A DNA stretch of 64,000 nt from Lachnospiraceae bacterium AB2028 (GCA_000621425.1 KK211276.1:1-64000); one strand, 5' to 3'. Shown: positions 1 through 8,674, counted from the first letter of the stretch. Notes: generated from the sequence alone by a model not told the origin. Made by a program: numbers and translations.

Positions 1-175
<175 letters not shown>

Positions 176-373
176 AGTGTCCGAAACTGTCCAGATCTTT
201 CCTCTGGCTTGTTTCCTTGTTTTACTTGGTTTCGTTCTTTGTAAGAACTTCTTCCGAAATTTCTCTTTGACTCTTCCTTAGTTTCCTAAGGTTTCGTCTC
301 CGGAACTTTCGGGGTTGCATTACTGTTTTTTTGTCAATGTGCTTTCGTCTGCCCCGTATCGGGCGACTCTGTT
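176..373 (-). other. rRNA leader (transcribed spacer upstream of 16S)
   Basis: This stretch between the rRNA promoter and the mature 16S 5' end has no gene. It is rich in short imperfect inverted repeats, for example one around GTTCTTACAAAGAAC, as expected for a leader processed by RNase III-type cleavage and carrying antitermination signals. I could not identify a convincing boxA. A short open frame at 88-270 on the plus strand overlaps the rRNA and is spurious. Confidence 0.6.
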
Positions 374-402
374 AGATTACCACCGTCAGAGCATCATGTC
401 AA
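374..402 (-). promoter_or_regulatory. sigma-A promoter of the rRNA operon
   Basis: On the minus strand TTGACA (397-402) is separated by 17 bp from TAATCT (374-379). An A/T-rich stretch directly upstream (about 403-440) could act as an UP element. It points into the 16S gene. Confidence 0.85.
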
Positions 403-510
403 CAACTTTTTTTAGAAATTTTCGTTTTTTTATAAAAACAAATTTTCAGCTGATGATCAATCTCTTTACGTAAACCATTTTATTGATTTATGTAAATCTG
501 TCCTTTAGAT

Positions 511-545
511 GGAAAAAGCAGTTCCTTATACAAGGTAACTGCTTC
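511..545 (-). terminator. intrinsic terminator after the tRNA-Ser pair
   Basis: On the minus strand GCAGTTACC and GGAACTGC form a stem (one bulged base) followed by TTTTT. It lies directly after the tRNA-Ser(GGA) gene. Confidence 0.75.
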
Positions 546-546
546 G

Positions 547-636
547 CGGAGAAGGAGGGATTTGAACCCTCGCGCCGCTATTAACGACCTGCACCCTTTC
601 CAGGGGTGTCCCTTCGGCCAGCTTGGGTACTTCTCC
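547..636 (-). tRNA. tRNA-Ser(GGA)
   Basis: About 90 nt fold as a class II tRNA: acceptor GGAGAAG pairs with CTTCTCC, discriminator G, anticodon loop CTGGAAA (anticodon GGA), a long variable arm typical of serine tRNAs, and T loop GTTCAAATC. CCA is not encoded. It is the second gene of a two-tRNA transcript. Confidence 0.95.
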
Positions 637-700
637 GAATCACTCTGCTTTTTCAAGCATCAATATAAATTTCTGTCCTTATGTAGGAACAAGAAAGAAA

Positions 701-786
701 CGGAGAGGATGGGATTCGAACCCATGTGGCCGTGAAGCCAAACGGTTTTCAAGACCGCCTCGTTATGACCGCTTCGATACCTCTCC
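701..786 (-). tRNA. tRNA-Ser(TGA)
   Basis: About 86 nt fold as a class II tRNA: acceptor GGAGAGG pairs with CCTCTCC, anticodon loop CTTGAAA (anticodon TGA), long variable arm and T loop GTTCGAATC. CCA is not encoded. It is the first gene after the promoter at 828-856, so both serine acceptors are probably co-transcribed. Confidence 0.95.
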
Positions 787-827
787 AAAGCTGTGCACAA
801 AAGCATTCCTTTTGTCACGCAACATTT

Positions 828-856
828 ATTCTAACAGACACTAATATCCATGTCAA
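828..856 (-). promoter_or_regulatory. promoter of the tRNA-Ser pair
   Basis: TTGACA (851-856) and TAGAAT (828-833) on the minus strand, 17 bp apart, about 40 bp before the tRNA-Ser(TGA) 5' end. Confidence 0.85.
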
Positions 857-870
857 TCAGATTTTAAAAT

Positions 871-900
871 AAATTCCCTCCCGATAATACGGGAGGGAAT
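871..900 (-). terminator. intrinsic terminator after the Thr-rich surface protein gene
   Basis: An 11-bp perfect stem (873-883 with 890-900, six-base loop) is followed on the minus strand by a T-rich tail. It lies about 26 bp after the surface-protein stop codon. Confidence 0.85.
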
Positions 901-926
901 CTTCAGGAACTCTTCCCCTTCCTGTA

Positions 927-3422
927 TTACTTCATTCTTTTTCTGACACTAAGCATTATCGCTCCGGCCGCTGCAGCTATTCCGGAAAGAATGAACAATA
1001 TAGCCGCAGTTTCATTTACACCGGTCTTTGGAACAGTGTCATAATCATCAAGTACCGGAGCGGTCAGCCATACAACATCCGTGTAATCAATGAATTCGAT
1101 ATCGTCATCATCCGTGATCTTAACACGAACGCCACTATCAGCCTCCGTTGTAACATAAGTAGTTGTATTTTCTCCAGGTATATCTGACCATGTATCAGTA
1201 TCCGAATCATATGTCTGCCACTGATACTTTCTCTTACTTCCGCTGGTATCACTATCACTATTGTTAGTTTCAACAGTAATCACTGTACCAGTCGGATAGG
1301 TACTCTGAGTCGTTGTTGTAGTAGCATTGGTGCTGTTAGAACTATCTGCAGCTGTTGTGGTTGTAGTGTTATTATCTGCACTGGTTGCAGCTACAGTAGT
1401 TGTTGTCGTTGTATTTGTATTATTATCAGCGCTCGCCGCTGCAGTAGTGGTAGTTGTTGTGTTATTAGTCGCACTTGCAGCATCTGCAGTAGTGGTAGTC
1501 GTTGTAGTTGTATCTGTATTCGCAGCAGCTGCAGTCGTGGTAGTTGTTGTGGGTCTTGTTGTAAGAATCACTGCCCCCACATACGGATTCCCGGGAACCG
1601 TAGTCGTTGTCGTAGTAAGTTCAGCCTCCGTTGTTGTCGTAGTTGTCGTTGTAACAGGCTCTGTTGTAGTAGTTGTTTCCGTCGTCGTGGTCGTCGACTC
1701 TGTCGTTGTAGTCGCCGGCACCGTTGTTGTAGTTGTCTCTGTCGTCGTGGTTGTTGACTCCGTCGTTGTAGTTGTCGGCACCGTTGTTGTAGTTGTCGGC
1801 GCAGTTGTCGTTGTCGTCTCTGTCGTCGTGGTTGTTGACTCTGTAGTTGTTGTTGTCGGCACAGTTGTCGTTGTCGTCTCTGTCGTCGTGGTTGTTGACT
1901 CCGTCGTTGTAGTTGTCTCTGTCGTCGTGGTTGTTGACTCCGTCGTTGTAGTTGTCGGCACCGTTGTTGTAGTTGTCGGCGCAGTTGTCGTTGTCGTCTC
2001 TGTCGTCGTGGTTGTTGACTCTGTAGTTGTTGTTGTCGGCACAGTTGTCGTTGTCGTCTCTGTCGTCGTGGTTGTTGACTCCGTCGTTGTAGTTGTCGGC
2101 ACAGTTGTCGTTGTCGTCTCTGTCGTCGTGGTTGTTGACTCTGTAGTTGTTGTTGTCGGCACAGTTGTCGTTGTCGTCTCTGTCGTTGTTGTCGTAGGCT
2201 CCGTAGTTGTTGTCTCGGTGGTGGTTGTAGTTGTAGGAACCGTTGTGGTTGTAGTCGTGGTTGTAGTGGTTGTAGTTTCTGTTGTGGTCGTTGTCACCTC
2301 AGGCACTTCCGCATAACTGCCTTCAAAGAAATGCTGTTGGCAGTTGTCGTTTTTATAATTCTTTGCATAAACTCTTCCGGTAAATGTCTCCTTGAGAATG
2401 ACAGTTGCATTTGTTGCAACCAATGTTCCAACTTCCTGATACGTCTCTATAGTACCTGAATAGTTGCCGTAGTAGAAAACCACATTCGTTATACCTGCAA
2501 TTTTATTCCTTGTCACCCATTCAACATTCGCAGACAGCGTCCCCGCATTATAGCTTTTTACTTCAACACCATCCAACACAAATTGTTTCGGAACAACATT
2601 AGCCCCTGCCCCATTCAAACCGGTTACATTGATAATAACCAACTGATCAGCATTATGATTTACCTTAAACTGTAAATGCTTTTCCGTTATTTCAGTATAA
2701 GGCACATCTACTACTATCGTTCCGATGCCAGCATTCCTGGTATCTACCGTATGCGTGTCCTTATTCCAGCACGAATTATCTTTATCAATCTTTTTATATG
2801 CTCTCACGGCTGCACTAACATTGGCCTCTATTGAAGACAAGGTGTCTGCTACATTTATATATTTTTCAGCCGTAAATTTAGCTCCCAACCGACTAGAAGC
2901 AGGGTAAACGAAGCCCGTCTTTTCTTTCTCCCGCACATCTTTCAGGGAAAGCAGATAATCAGTATTAAGATCATTACTTATACGACCATTAACCGAAAAT
3001 TCCTCAAAGGCCAAATTCGCACTGTCATAATATATGTCAGGTGCCAGTCCATCATCTTCAAATTTTGCCCGCTGCACATATCCAACAGAAGGTGCAAGAC
3101 TGCCGATATAAAATTTATCAAACCTCCCGTCAGTAAGGTCATTCTTAATACCCATATTATTTGCATAAAGTATATCTGTTGCAAAATTGGTCTGGGTGTG
3201 AGAATTGCTTGTGTCAACAACCTCCGCAACGCAGCCAAATTTGTAGCCGTTACCAAGCATTGTTTTGAGATTTTCAGATACGCTCGGTTCATTGCCCGAA
3301 TAAAACTTTCCACTTTCCGCATCTGCTACTGATTTCTGCGGTGCAGTCAGAACAATTCCGCCTACAACAGCAGCCACCAGCGTCCCCGCAAGGACTTTTC
3401 TGAAAATACCAGAAGATGTCAT
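927..3422 (-). CDS. Thr-rich repeat surface protein with sortase-type anchor
   Basis: This 831-residue protein is probably exported and covalently wall-anchored. It starts with a signal peptide (basic start, hydrophobic core, about residues 1-33). An N-terminal domain of about 340 residues has no family I recognise. A mucin-like block (about 375-700) is built from TTTTT runs broken by VP, ES, E and AP dipeptides. An Ig-like module with a YQWQ motif follows. The C-terminus has VPKTG (an LPXTG variant), a hydrophobic helix and a basic tail (RKRMK), a classic sorting signal. AAGGAGG six bases before ATG supports the start. Known proteins of this shape are wall stalks or adhesins; the Thr block may be O-glycosylated. 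Ligand unknown. The repeat DNA is discussed separately. Confidence 0.9.
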   Translation of the reverse strand: MTSSGIFRKVLAGTLVAAVVGGIVLTAPQKSVADAESGKFYSGNEPSVSENLKTMLGNGYKFGCVAEVVDTSNSHTQTNFATDILYANNMGIKNDLTDGRFDKFYIGSLAPSVGYVQRAKFEDDGLAPDIYYDSANLAFEEFSVNGRISNDLNTDYLLSLKDVREKEKTGFVYPASSRLGAKFTAEKYINVADTLSSIEANVSAAVRAYKKIDKDNSCWNKDTHTVDTRNAGIGTIVVDVPYTEITEKHLQFKVNHNADQLVIINVTGLNGAGANVVPKQFVLDGVEVKSYNAGTLSANVEWVTRNKIAGITNVVFYYGNYSGTIETYQEVGTLVATNATVILKETFTGRVYAKNYKNDNCQQHFFEGSYAEVPEVTTTTTETTTTTTTTTTTTVPTTTTTTETTTTEPTTTTTETTTTTVPTTTTTESTTTTTETTTTTVPTTTTTESTTTTTETTTTTVPTTTTTESTTTTTETTTTTAPTTTTTVPTTTTTESTTTTTETTTTTESTTTTTETTTTTVPTTTTTESTTTTTETTTTTAPTTTTTVPTTTTTESTTTTTETTTTTVPATTTTESTTTTTETTTTTEPVTTTTTTTTEAELTTTTTTVPGNPYVGAVILTTRPTTTTTTAAAANTDTTTTTTTTADAASATNNTTTTTTAAASADNNTNTTTTTTVAATSADNNTTTTTAADSSNSTNATTTTTQSTYPTGTVITVETNNSDSDTSGSKRKYQWQTYDSDTDTWSDIPGENTTTYVTTEADSGVRVKITDDDDIEFIDYTDVVWLTAPVLDDYDTVPKTGVNETAAILFILSGIAAAAGAIMLSVRKRMK
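1681..2220 (-). repeat. 60-bp tandem repeats inside the Thr-rich coding region
   Basis: The unit is 60 bp (20 codons: about three Thr-runs separated by VP, ES and E). A higher-order 180-bp unit is visible: 1741-1920 and 1921-2100 are the same except for the last few bases. The 60-bp blocks 1801-1860 and 1981-2040 are identical. The repeat keeps the reading frame. Confidence 0.9.
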
Positions 3423-3501
3423 TACTTTCCTCCTTAAAATTTATCGAAAATTGTCACAACATTTTATTATGCCGACACTAAGAAGATCATACTTTGTAAT
3501 T

Positions 3502-3530
3502 ATTGTAACAAATTCACACATCTGTGTAAA
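3502..3530 (-). promoter_or_regulatory. possible promoter with palindromic operator for the Thr-rich protein
   Basis: On the minus strand TTTACA (3525-3530) and TACAAT (3502-3507) are 17 bp apart, about 80 bp before the start codon. The spacer and -35 contain a near-perfect 18-bp palindrome (TTTACACA-GA-TGTGTGAA, 3513-3530), which could be a repressor site. The 5' UTR would be about 75 nt. Confidence 0.45.
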
Positions 3531-3593
3531 TTCCACCGCATTCTTTATTCGAAACATTTTCTTAACATTTCGTGCAATCACCTCGCTTTTTTC

Positions 3594-3602
3594 TGATATA
3601 AT
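3594..3602 (+). promoter_or_regulatory. extended -10 promoter of the SDR gene
   Basis: TGATATAAT (an extended -10: TG, one base, TATAAT) follows directly after a run of six T and one C. No good -35 is present. The -10 lies 39 bp before the start codon. Confidence 0.65.
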
Positions 3603-3641
3603 ACGGCTGAAAAAGTTATACAGAACATAACAGGAAAAAAT

Positions 3642-4376
3642 ATGGCCAATACAATTACAAGAAAAAAAGCACTTATAACCGGAGCCTCCCGCGGCATCGG
3701 CGCAGCAATAGCCAGAGAGCTTGCAAAAAGAGACTATGAGCTGTATCTTGTTGCCTACAAACACGGAGATCAGTTAAAAAAATTAGCATCAGAGCTAAGC
3801 ACTGACGTCCAGTGTTTTGTCGGCGATATCTCAGACCACGGTTTCGTAAAAGAAATCTTCAAAGATGTCACGGAGCTTGACCTGCTGGTGAATAATGCCG
3901 GCATCTCCGTTACAGGACTTCTTCAGGACACCGAAGATACAGACTGGCACAGGATAAACAGTGTAAACCTGGATTCAGCTTTCTATACATGCAAAGCCGC
4001 CATTCCGCTGTTCCTGAAAAAAAATGAAAGCGCCGTTCCCGGCCGCATAATAAATGTTTCTTCCGTATGGGGAAATGTCGGAGCCTCCTGCGAAGTGGCC
4101 TACTCTGCCACAAAGGGCGCACTGAATTCTTTTACCAAAGCCCTCGCAAGGGAACTTGCTCCTTCCGGAATCCCGGTAAATGCCATAGCCTGCGGATTCA
4201 TAGACACAGAAATGAACAGCCATCTTTCAAATGAAGAAAAAGCCGTTGTCATCGAAGAGATTCCCGCAGGGCGAATGGGCACCCCTGAAGAAATTGCCGC
4301 AATAGCCGCCTCCATCGCAGAAATGCCCGCATATATGACAGGACAGATAATCACCGTAGACGGCGGATGGACCTAA
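3642..4376 (+). CDS. short-chain dehydrogenase/reductase, FabG-like
   Basis: This 244-residue protein is a classical SDR: cofactor motif TGASRGIG near the start (consistent with NADP(H)), structural NNAG at about residue 87, catalytic Ser in INVSS, YSATKGA (Tyr-x-x-x-Lys), and a C-terminal GG-W end typical of FabG relatives. Full length. It probably reduces a 3-oxoacyl or similar carbonyl in the cytoplasm. It is monocistronic and faces the minus-strand chemoreceptor gene; no fatty-acid genes are nearby, so it may be a FabG paralogue (YmfI-like) rather than the main FabG. The ribosome site (AGGAAAA) is weak. Confidence 0.88.
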   Translation: MANTITRKKALITGASRGIGAAIARELAKRDYELYLVAYKHGDQLKKLASELSTDVQCFVGDISDHGFVKEIFKDVTELDLLVNNAGISVTGLLQDTEDTDWHRINSVNLDSAFYTCKAAIPLFLKKNESAVPGRIINVSSVWGNVGASCEVAYSATKGALNSFTKALARELAPSGIPVNAIACGFIDTEMNSHLSNEEKAVVIEEIPAGRMGTPEEIAAIAASIAEMPAYMTGQIITVDGGWT

Positions 4377-4384
4377 ATAAAAAC

Positions 4385-4409
4385 TGTCCCGGACTAAATA
4401 TCCGGGACA
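4385..4409 (-). terminator. intrinsic terminator between convergent SDR and chemoreceptor genes
   Basis: A 9-bp perfect stem (4385-4393 with 4401-4409) is followed on the minus strand by TTTTTATTT, so it mainly ends the chemoreceptor transcript. It may work for the SDR gene too, but no T run follows on the plus strand. Confidence 0.75.
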
Positions 4410-4451
4410 GACAGTTCCAAAAGATTTTCGCACATTCCGTGCAATGTTAAT

Positions 4452-6170
4452 TTATTCCAGCTTAAACTTATTTACATTACTGTACAGCTCATCAGAAATC
4501 TCGCTCCATGCATGGGTATCCGCGCTTATATCCCGCATACTCCTTGAAACAGCCGTAACCTTATCCGATGCGACTGACACGCCGTCCGCAGTCTCGCTTA
4601 CGGACCTGTTCAGGGAATCAGTAAGCCCACTGACATTGGAAAGATTTTCCTGAATGGAACGGCTGAGTTCCGAAAAATCATCCATCATTGATTTTATACG
4701 CTCTGCATTTTCACAATAATCATTGCTGGTATCTACAAGGCTCTGATAACCGCCGACTGCAGTTTCAGTCATGAATTCCACCATCTTCTGAGCCTCTTTT
4801 GCCAGGCCGTCAACAGCTGAAATAACATCTGCAGACACAACCTGTATCTCAGCCGCAGCATCCGCGGAATCCTGTGCCAGCTTTCCAATTTCTGATGCAA
4901 CTACTGCGAATCCTCTTCCCGACTCTCCTGCCCTGGCAGCTTCGATAGATGCGTTAAGCGAAAGCAGCGTCGTCTGTTCGGTTATATTAATGATGTTCTC
5001 GGTAAGTACATTGATCTTCTCAACAGCCTGCGACTCTTTGATACGGTCCTCAACCACAGCCGCCATGTTGTTTACTTTCTCGGTAACTTCCTTTTCCATA
5101 CGGACAGCTTTTTCTCCGGTTACCGATGCATCGCTATACATGTCATTGGAAAAATCCGTTCCCTCACCGATCTTCCTTACTATGTCATCAAAAGAATCCG
5201 TACTCGACTGTATCAGCACATCGATGTCATCTAACGATGCGGAAACATTTTTCATAGTGGTGCTCATTTCATCCATCGTAGCGCTGACATCATTCATAGC
5301 ATCAAGGGTGACATCCACGCTCTGTGACATCTGCTCCGATGTAGTCTTCATGGTATCAGAGTTGGTCTTTACCGTAAGAAGAAGATTACGGATATACTGC
5401 ATAAATTTATTCACATTGCCGCCTATGGTCTCAAACTCATCACCACCGGCAAGATCAACTTCTTTCGTAAGGTCACCGTCTCCCTCAGCCAGTTCAGAAA
5501 TCTTAGAATTAAGAGTAACAAAACCTTTTCTCAATACAAAGCATATGCCAAGCACTCCAAGCACTCCCACAACAAGTGCCAACAGGCAGACTATGATTAT
5601 GAGAATCAGAATTTTTCCGGTCTGGGCATTTATCCAGTCCATGGAAATATCCGAAACCGCCAATGCTACCACCTTGCCGTCAGCATAAATTGGGCTGTAG
5701 GCAGATATGTGGGTTCCCCACTCGTCTGTATAAGGCTCCGCTGTAACGATAGTCACACCTTTATATGCTTCGGACATCTCATATTCATCAGCCTCAAAAT
5801 CATCCCCGGGAAGTGCCGGCTCATCAGGATCGGAATCAACAACAAATTCAGCACTTCCGTCATCGCGATAACGGACTATATACACATACTCAACCCCCGC
5901 ATTTTCCAGGAAAAGCGAAAGCTGTCCGTGAACGGTGTCATAAGCCTCACTGCCTTCCTCATCTCCTGCCGAGATTTCCGGAAGAAGTTCTCCGGAAACA
6001 GATGCAGCAACGCATTTTGTGATATTCATAGCATTTTCATTTATCTGAGTTATCAGCGCATTTTTTGTACGAAGGTAAATGGATGTGCCGATAAAAATAT
6101 CTGAAAAGATTAACAAGATCAGCACTATGATCAATATTTTTGCAGTGATACTGACTTTCCTGACTTTCAT
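4452..6170 (-). CDS. methyl-accepting chemotaxis protein
   Basis: This 572-residue transmembrane chemoreceptor has TM1 (about 10-30), an extracytoplasmic sensor of about 150 residues that looks Cache-like, TM2, a HAMP segment and a long coiled-coil signalling domain. The conserved hairpin tip is visible in [22 protein letters not shown], which contacts CheA and CheW. A longer frame reaches 6308, but the ATG at 6168-6170 follows an AGAGGGG ribosome site and begins with a basic stretch before TM1, so the shorter start is chosen. No other chemotaxis gene lies in the window. The ligand cannot be told from sequence. Confidence 0.93.
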   Translation of the reverse strand: MKVRKVSITAKILIIVLILLIFSDIFIGTSIYLRTKNALITQINENAMNITKCVAASVSGELLPEISAGDEEGSEAYDTVHGQLSLFLENAGVEYVYIVRYRDDGSAEFVVDSDPDEPALPGDDFEADEYEMSEAYKGVTIVTAEPYTDEWGTHISAYSPIYADGKVVALAVSDISMDWINAQTGKILILIIIVCLLALVVGVLGVLGICFVLRKGFVTLNSKISELAEGDGDLTKEVDLAGGDEFETIGGNVNKFMQYIRNLLLTVKTNSDTMKTTSEQMSQSVDVTLDAMNDVSATMDEMSTTMKNVSASLDDIDVLIQSSTDSFDDIVRKIGEGTDFSNDMYSDASVTGEKAVRMEKEVTEKVNNMAAVVEDRIKESQAVEKINVLTENIINITEQTTLLSLNASIEAARAGESGRGFAVVASEIGKLAQDSADAAAEIQVVSADVISAVDGLAKEAQKMVEFMTETAVGGYQSLVDTSNDYCENAERIKSMMDDFSELSRSIQENLSNVSGLTDSLNRSVSETADGVSVASDKVTAVSRSMRDISADTHAWSEISDELYSNVNKFKLE

Positions 6171-6258
6171 TAATGACACCCCTCTTCTGTAAATATTTTG
6201 TACGCTATCACGGCAGATAATTTGCAACTGCCACATCATAATGTACTCAATAAGAAAC

Positions 6259-6267
6259 ATTATACCA
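6259..6267 (-). promoter_or_regulatory. extended -10 promoter of the chemoreceptor gene
   Basis: TGGTATAAT on the minus strand, preceded by TTTTTTA. That T run is also the tail of the upstream gene's terminator, so the -35 region falls inside a terminator hairpin and has no TTGACA. About 88 bp from the chosen start codon. Confidence 0.6.
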
Positions 6268-6300
6268 TAAAAAAGCGCCATCCACATAAGAATGGCGCTT
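6268..6300 (-). terminator. intrinsic terminator after the 186-residue lipoprotein
   Basis: An 8-bp stem (6274-6281 with 6292-6299) is followed by TTTTTT on the minus strand, 30 bp past the stop codon. It directly abuts the chemoreceptor -10. Confidence 0.85.
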
Positions 6301-6329
6301 AAAATCAAGTTTCGGAATCCACTTAAAGA

Positions 6330-6890
6330 TTATTCTACAACAGCTGTATAAATTGCATTTGCCTGTTCTTCTGTAAGTGACTCAGCGAGATAAACATTGT
6401 CGTTATCATCAACAATATAAAGATCCTCGCCGTCCATAAAATAAGTAAGGCCGATCTCACCTACAGTAACAACAACATACTCATTTCCGTCTTCATCCTC
6501 ATAAATATCGGATGCATACTTAGCAAAAGCATCATTGGTTCCGTCGTTGATATATGCAACATCCTCGCCATCAACATTATAGAAGAAGATAATAAACTCT
6601 GTGCCATTGCCGTCTGTTGCATAAAAACCACTGTCATACACAACTGTGCTCTCTGTGTTTGAAGATGATGCCGAACGCATTGCCGGCTGCTCGTCGGCGT
6701 TCTCTTCGGATACTTCCTCTTCTGCGGGTGCTGCTTCAGCTGCTTCCTCTGTGGGTTCTTCTGTTGTTTCCTCAACAACCTCTTCAGTAGGTTCAACTGT
6801 TGGCTCAGTTGTTTCAGCTCCGCCACAGCCTGCAAGAACAGCTGCAGAAAGTGCTCCTGCAATAATTAATGCTAAAACTTTCTTTTTCAT
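6330..6890 (-). CDS. acidic lipoprotein of unknown function
   Basis: This 186-residue protein has a signal peptide with lipobox LAGC (lipidated Cys at about 22), then a Glu/Thr/Pro-rich acidic linker to about residue 70, then a globular domain of about 110 residues with repeated Asp/Gly turns (YVVVTVGEIG, YIVDDNDNVY). It should sit on the outer face of the membrane. I do not recognise the domain. The acidic linker plus small beta-like domain resembles the next gene in plan but not in sequence. A short perfect hairpin (TTGCGC/GCGCAA) sits just before its ribosome site. Confidence 0.8.
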   Translation of the reverse strand: MKKKVLALIIAGALSAAVLAGCGGAETTEPTVEPTEEVVEETTEEPTEEAAEAAPAEEEVSEENADEQPAMRSASSSNTESTVVYDSGFYATDGNGTEFIIFFYNVDGEDVAYINDGTNDAFAKYASDIYEDEDGNEYVVVTVGEIGLTYFMDGEDLYIVDDNDNVYLAESLTEEQANAIYTAVVE

Positions 6891-7256
6891 AGTATTTTCC
6901 TCTCTTGCGCATCAGCGCAAAAATAAATTTTTAACAACTGTGATTATACGCAGATAAAAAAGAATACTATATCTCGAAATTCATAACCATCTAATTGAGT
7001 TTCATATACACCATCAGCAACCCTGCTACCGAATGTGGTTGTATAATAGTACTGTATGCGGCTGGTGGCAACTTTAATATTTTCTAAATATCTTTTAGGT
7101 AAATTTACAAACAAATAAGAGTGGCTGTCCGCCACTCTTATACTTACTAAATATGATGCTTTACGTCTGTTTTGAGTGTATCAAGCCGAAAAAGTAAACA
7201 ACGGAACCGTCCCCTTATTTCAAAACATAAACGTCCCCTTAAATGTCAAAGTATTA
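6891..7256. other. intergenic region with hairpin and short direct repeats
   Basis: No convincing gene is present. It holds an upstream TATAAT (minus strand, about 6942-6947) for the 186-residue lipoprotein, the hairpin at 7116-7140, and two copies of CGTCCCCTTA (7208-7217 and 7232-7241). A 63-codon open frame at 6944-7135 has no ribosome site and starts inside the hairpin, so it is not called. Confidence 0.5.
7116..7140 (-). terminator. hairpin, probable terminator for the 284-residue lipoprotein
   Basis: A perfect 10-bp stem (7116-7125 with 7131-7140, five-base loop) is followed on the minus strand by TTTGTTTG. It lies about 117 bp past the lipoprotein stop, which is far, so the assignment is tentative. 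Confidence 0.5.
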
Positions 7257-8111
7257 TTAAAATTTTACATTAAAACATATCCATATGTTTTGTCCCTTAG
7301 CAGTAGCTGTTCCTTTTATAGTTCCATTATTATATGTGAAATCAACATATTGTGCACATTCGTCAATACTATTTCGAACAGTTGCTGTTCTAATATTATA
7401 TGCTGTATTATCTGGACATATCAATTCAAAATCAAATGTCTTATTAGCATCTTGTGCATCAAGTGGCACAAGTATGTAAAATTCATATGATGGTGAAACT
7501 CCATCATATTCTGTCATGGTGTTATATTCTGCCCACCCATCTAGTCCAGAAGCAACATGTATATCACCATTTAATACCAATTGAAAATTACCAAAATCAA
7601 CAGGTGGCATAGTAACAGGATTTATTGTTCCATCATCAGGATTGTAAACCCAAACTTGTCCACCATCATATTTAATATTTACATTAAAAGTTTGTGACTG
7701 AGCAGGTGCTGTTTCATTTGAAACAGGTATTTCAGTAGTAGTTTCTGTTTTATCAGAATCTGTATTTGTAGTAGTCTCTTCAACAACGGTGGTAGTTTCT
7801 ATTTCATCATTGGATATAGTTTCTTTATCGTCAGACGCTGTTTCCTTATCAGCTTCAGTCTCTTCATCGGTAATAAGTTCCGCTTCTGTATCAGATTCTT
7901 TAGAATCTTCTTCACGAACTGTCTCTTCCCCGCCAGATACAGTTTCTTGGGATTCCTTTGTATCTTGCGCTTCGTTTAAATTCTGTTCAGCAACTTCTGA
8001 TACAACCTCTTCCTGTGCTACATTTTGCGAGGTGCTGTCGGAACTGCTCCCGCAAGCTGTGAGAGAAAGCACAAGTGTTGATAATACAATAGATAAAAGT
8101 TTCTTTTTCAT
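7257..8111 (-). CDS. acidic lipoprotein of unknown function
   Basis: This 284-residue protein has a signal peptide with lipobox LTAC (Cys about 20), a long Glu/Asp/Thr/Ser linker (about 25-140) and a C-terminal domain of about 140 residues with many aromatic and Asn positions, which looks like a beta-rich ligand- or carbohydrate-binding module. That reading is inference only. The base composition is more AT-rich than most neighbours, hinting at a less conserved accessory gene. AAGGGGAAG before ATG supports the start. It stands alone, with an AT-rich gap upstream. Confidence 0.8.
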   Translation of the reverse strand: MKKKLLSIVLSTLVLSLTACGSSSDSTSQNVAQEEVVSEVAEQNLNEAQDTKESQETVSGGEETVREEDSKESDTEAELITDEETEADKETASDDKETISNDEIETTTVVEETTTNTDSDKTETTTEIPVSNETAPAQSQTFNVNIKYDGGQVWVYNPDDGTINPVTMPPVDFGNFQLVLNGDIHVASGLDGWAEYNTMTEYDGVSPSYEFYILVPLDAQDANKTFDFELICPDNTAYNIRTATVRNSIDECAQYVDFTYNNGTIKGTATAKGQNIWICFNVKF

Positions 8112-8364
8112 AATTTTCTTCCCCTTTCAGTTATACAATGCACCATTTTAAGTGTATCGTATTTGTAGAAACAAAAAAGCATCTCCAGAAGTGGCAATGC
8201 TGGAAATGCAACTGGCTACCATATTACAGTCCCTATAGCTTTGCGTCACATTCTTTCGGATGCTTTCGCCAATTTTTATTGTATCACCCCCCCCTGAAAA
8301 ATCAAATAGTTTTCAGATTTTTTGTTCCTCTTTAATCTTTTTTCTGTTTTTTAAGCTATAACTG

Positions 8365-8560
8365 TTGACAAAGCCCAAAATGCCCTTTGCTAAAAAATTG
8401 TTTTTCCAGCCAGAAAAAATTTTTATATTTTTATTCAAAAATTATTGACACAGGAACAAAATGCAATTTTACAAAAAATTGATTTCCCCAGTCAGAAAAA
8501 ATATTTTTTTCAAAATCATTGACACGGTAAAAAATGCATCTTTACAAAAAAATTGATTTT
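8365..8560 (+). repeat. three degenerate 74-80-bp tandem repeats with promoter-like boxes
   Basis: TTGACA occurs at 8365-8370, 8445-8450 and 8519-8524. Each is followed by a 17-bp segment containing AAAATGC or AAATGCA and then a T/A-rich hexamer (TGCTAA, TTTACA, TTACAA). Copies 2 and 3 also share TTTACAAAAAA and TTGATTT further on. The spacing is 80 and then 74 bp. Confidence 0.65.
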
Positions 8561-8650
8561 TCTTCCTAACAAAAATCAATTTTTGTTTCGTGTGACTGCT
8601 GTGTGACAAATATATCCATAAATAGTCAAATTTTAAAAAATAGACAAAAA

Positions 8651-8674
8651 GAAAGCCCCGTAAAAACGGGGCTT
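8651..8674 (-). terminator. intrinsic terminator after rpsI
   Basis: A 9-bp stem AAGCCCCGT/ACGGGGCTT (8653-8661 with 8666-8674) is followed on the minus strand by TCTTTTTG. Confidence 0.85.

Noticed and set aside
1741-2100. CRISPR-like regular repeats
   Set aside because: The repeats are in-frame coding units without unique spacers.
1327-2316. 329-codon plus-strand open frame made almost entirely of Val, opposite the Thr-rich repeats
   Set aside because: It is the mirror of ACN threonine codons (GTN on the other strand); no ribosome site and no natural protein composition.
6944-7135. 63-codon minus-strand open frame after the 284-residue lipoprotein
   Set aside because: Starts inside a terminator-like hairpin, has no ribosome site and no recognisable motif.
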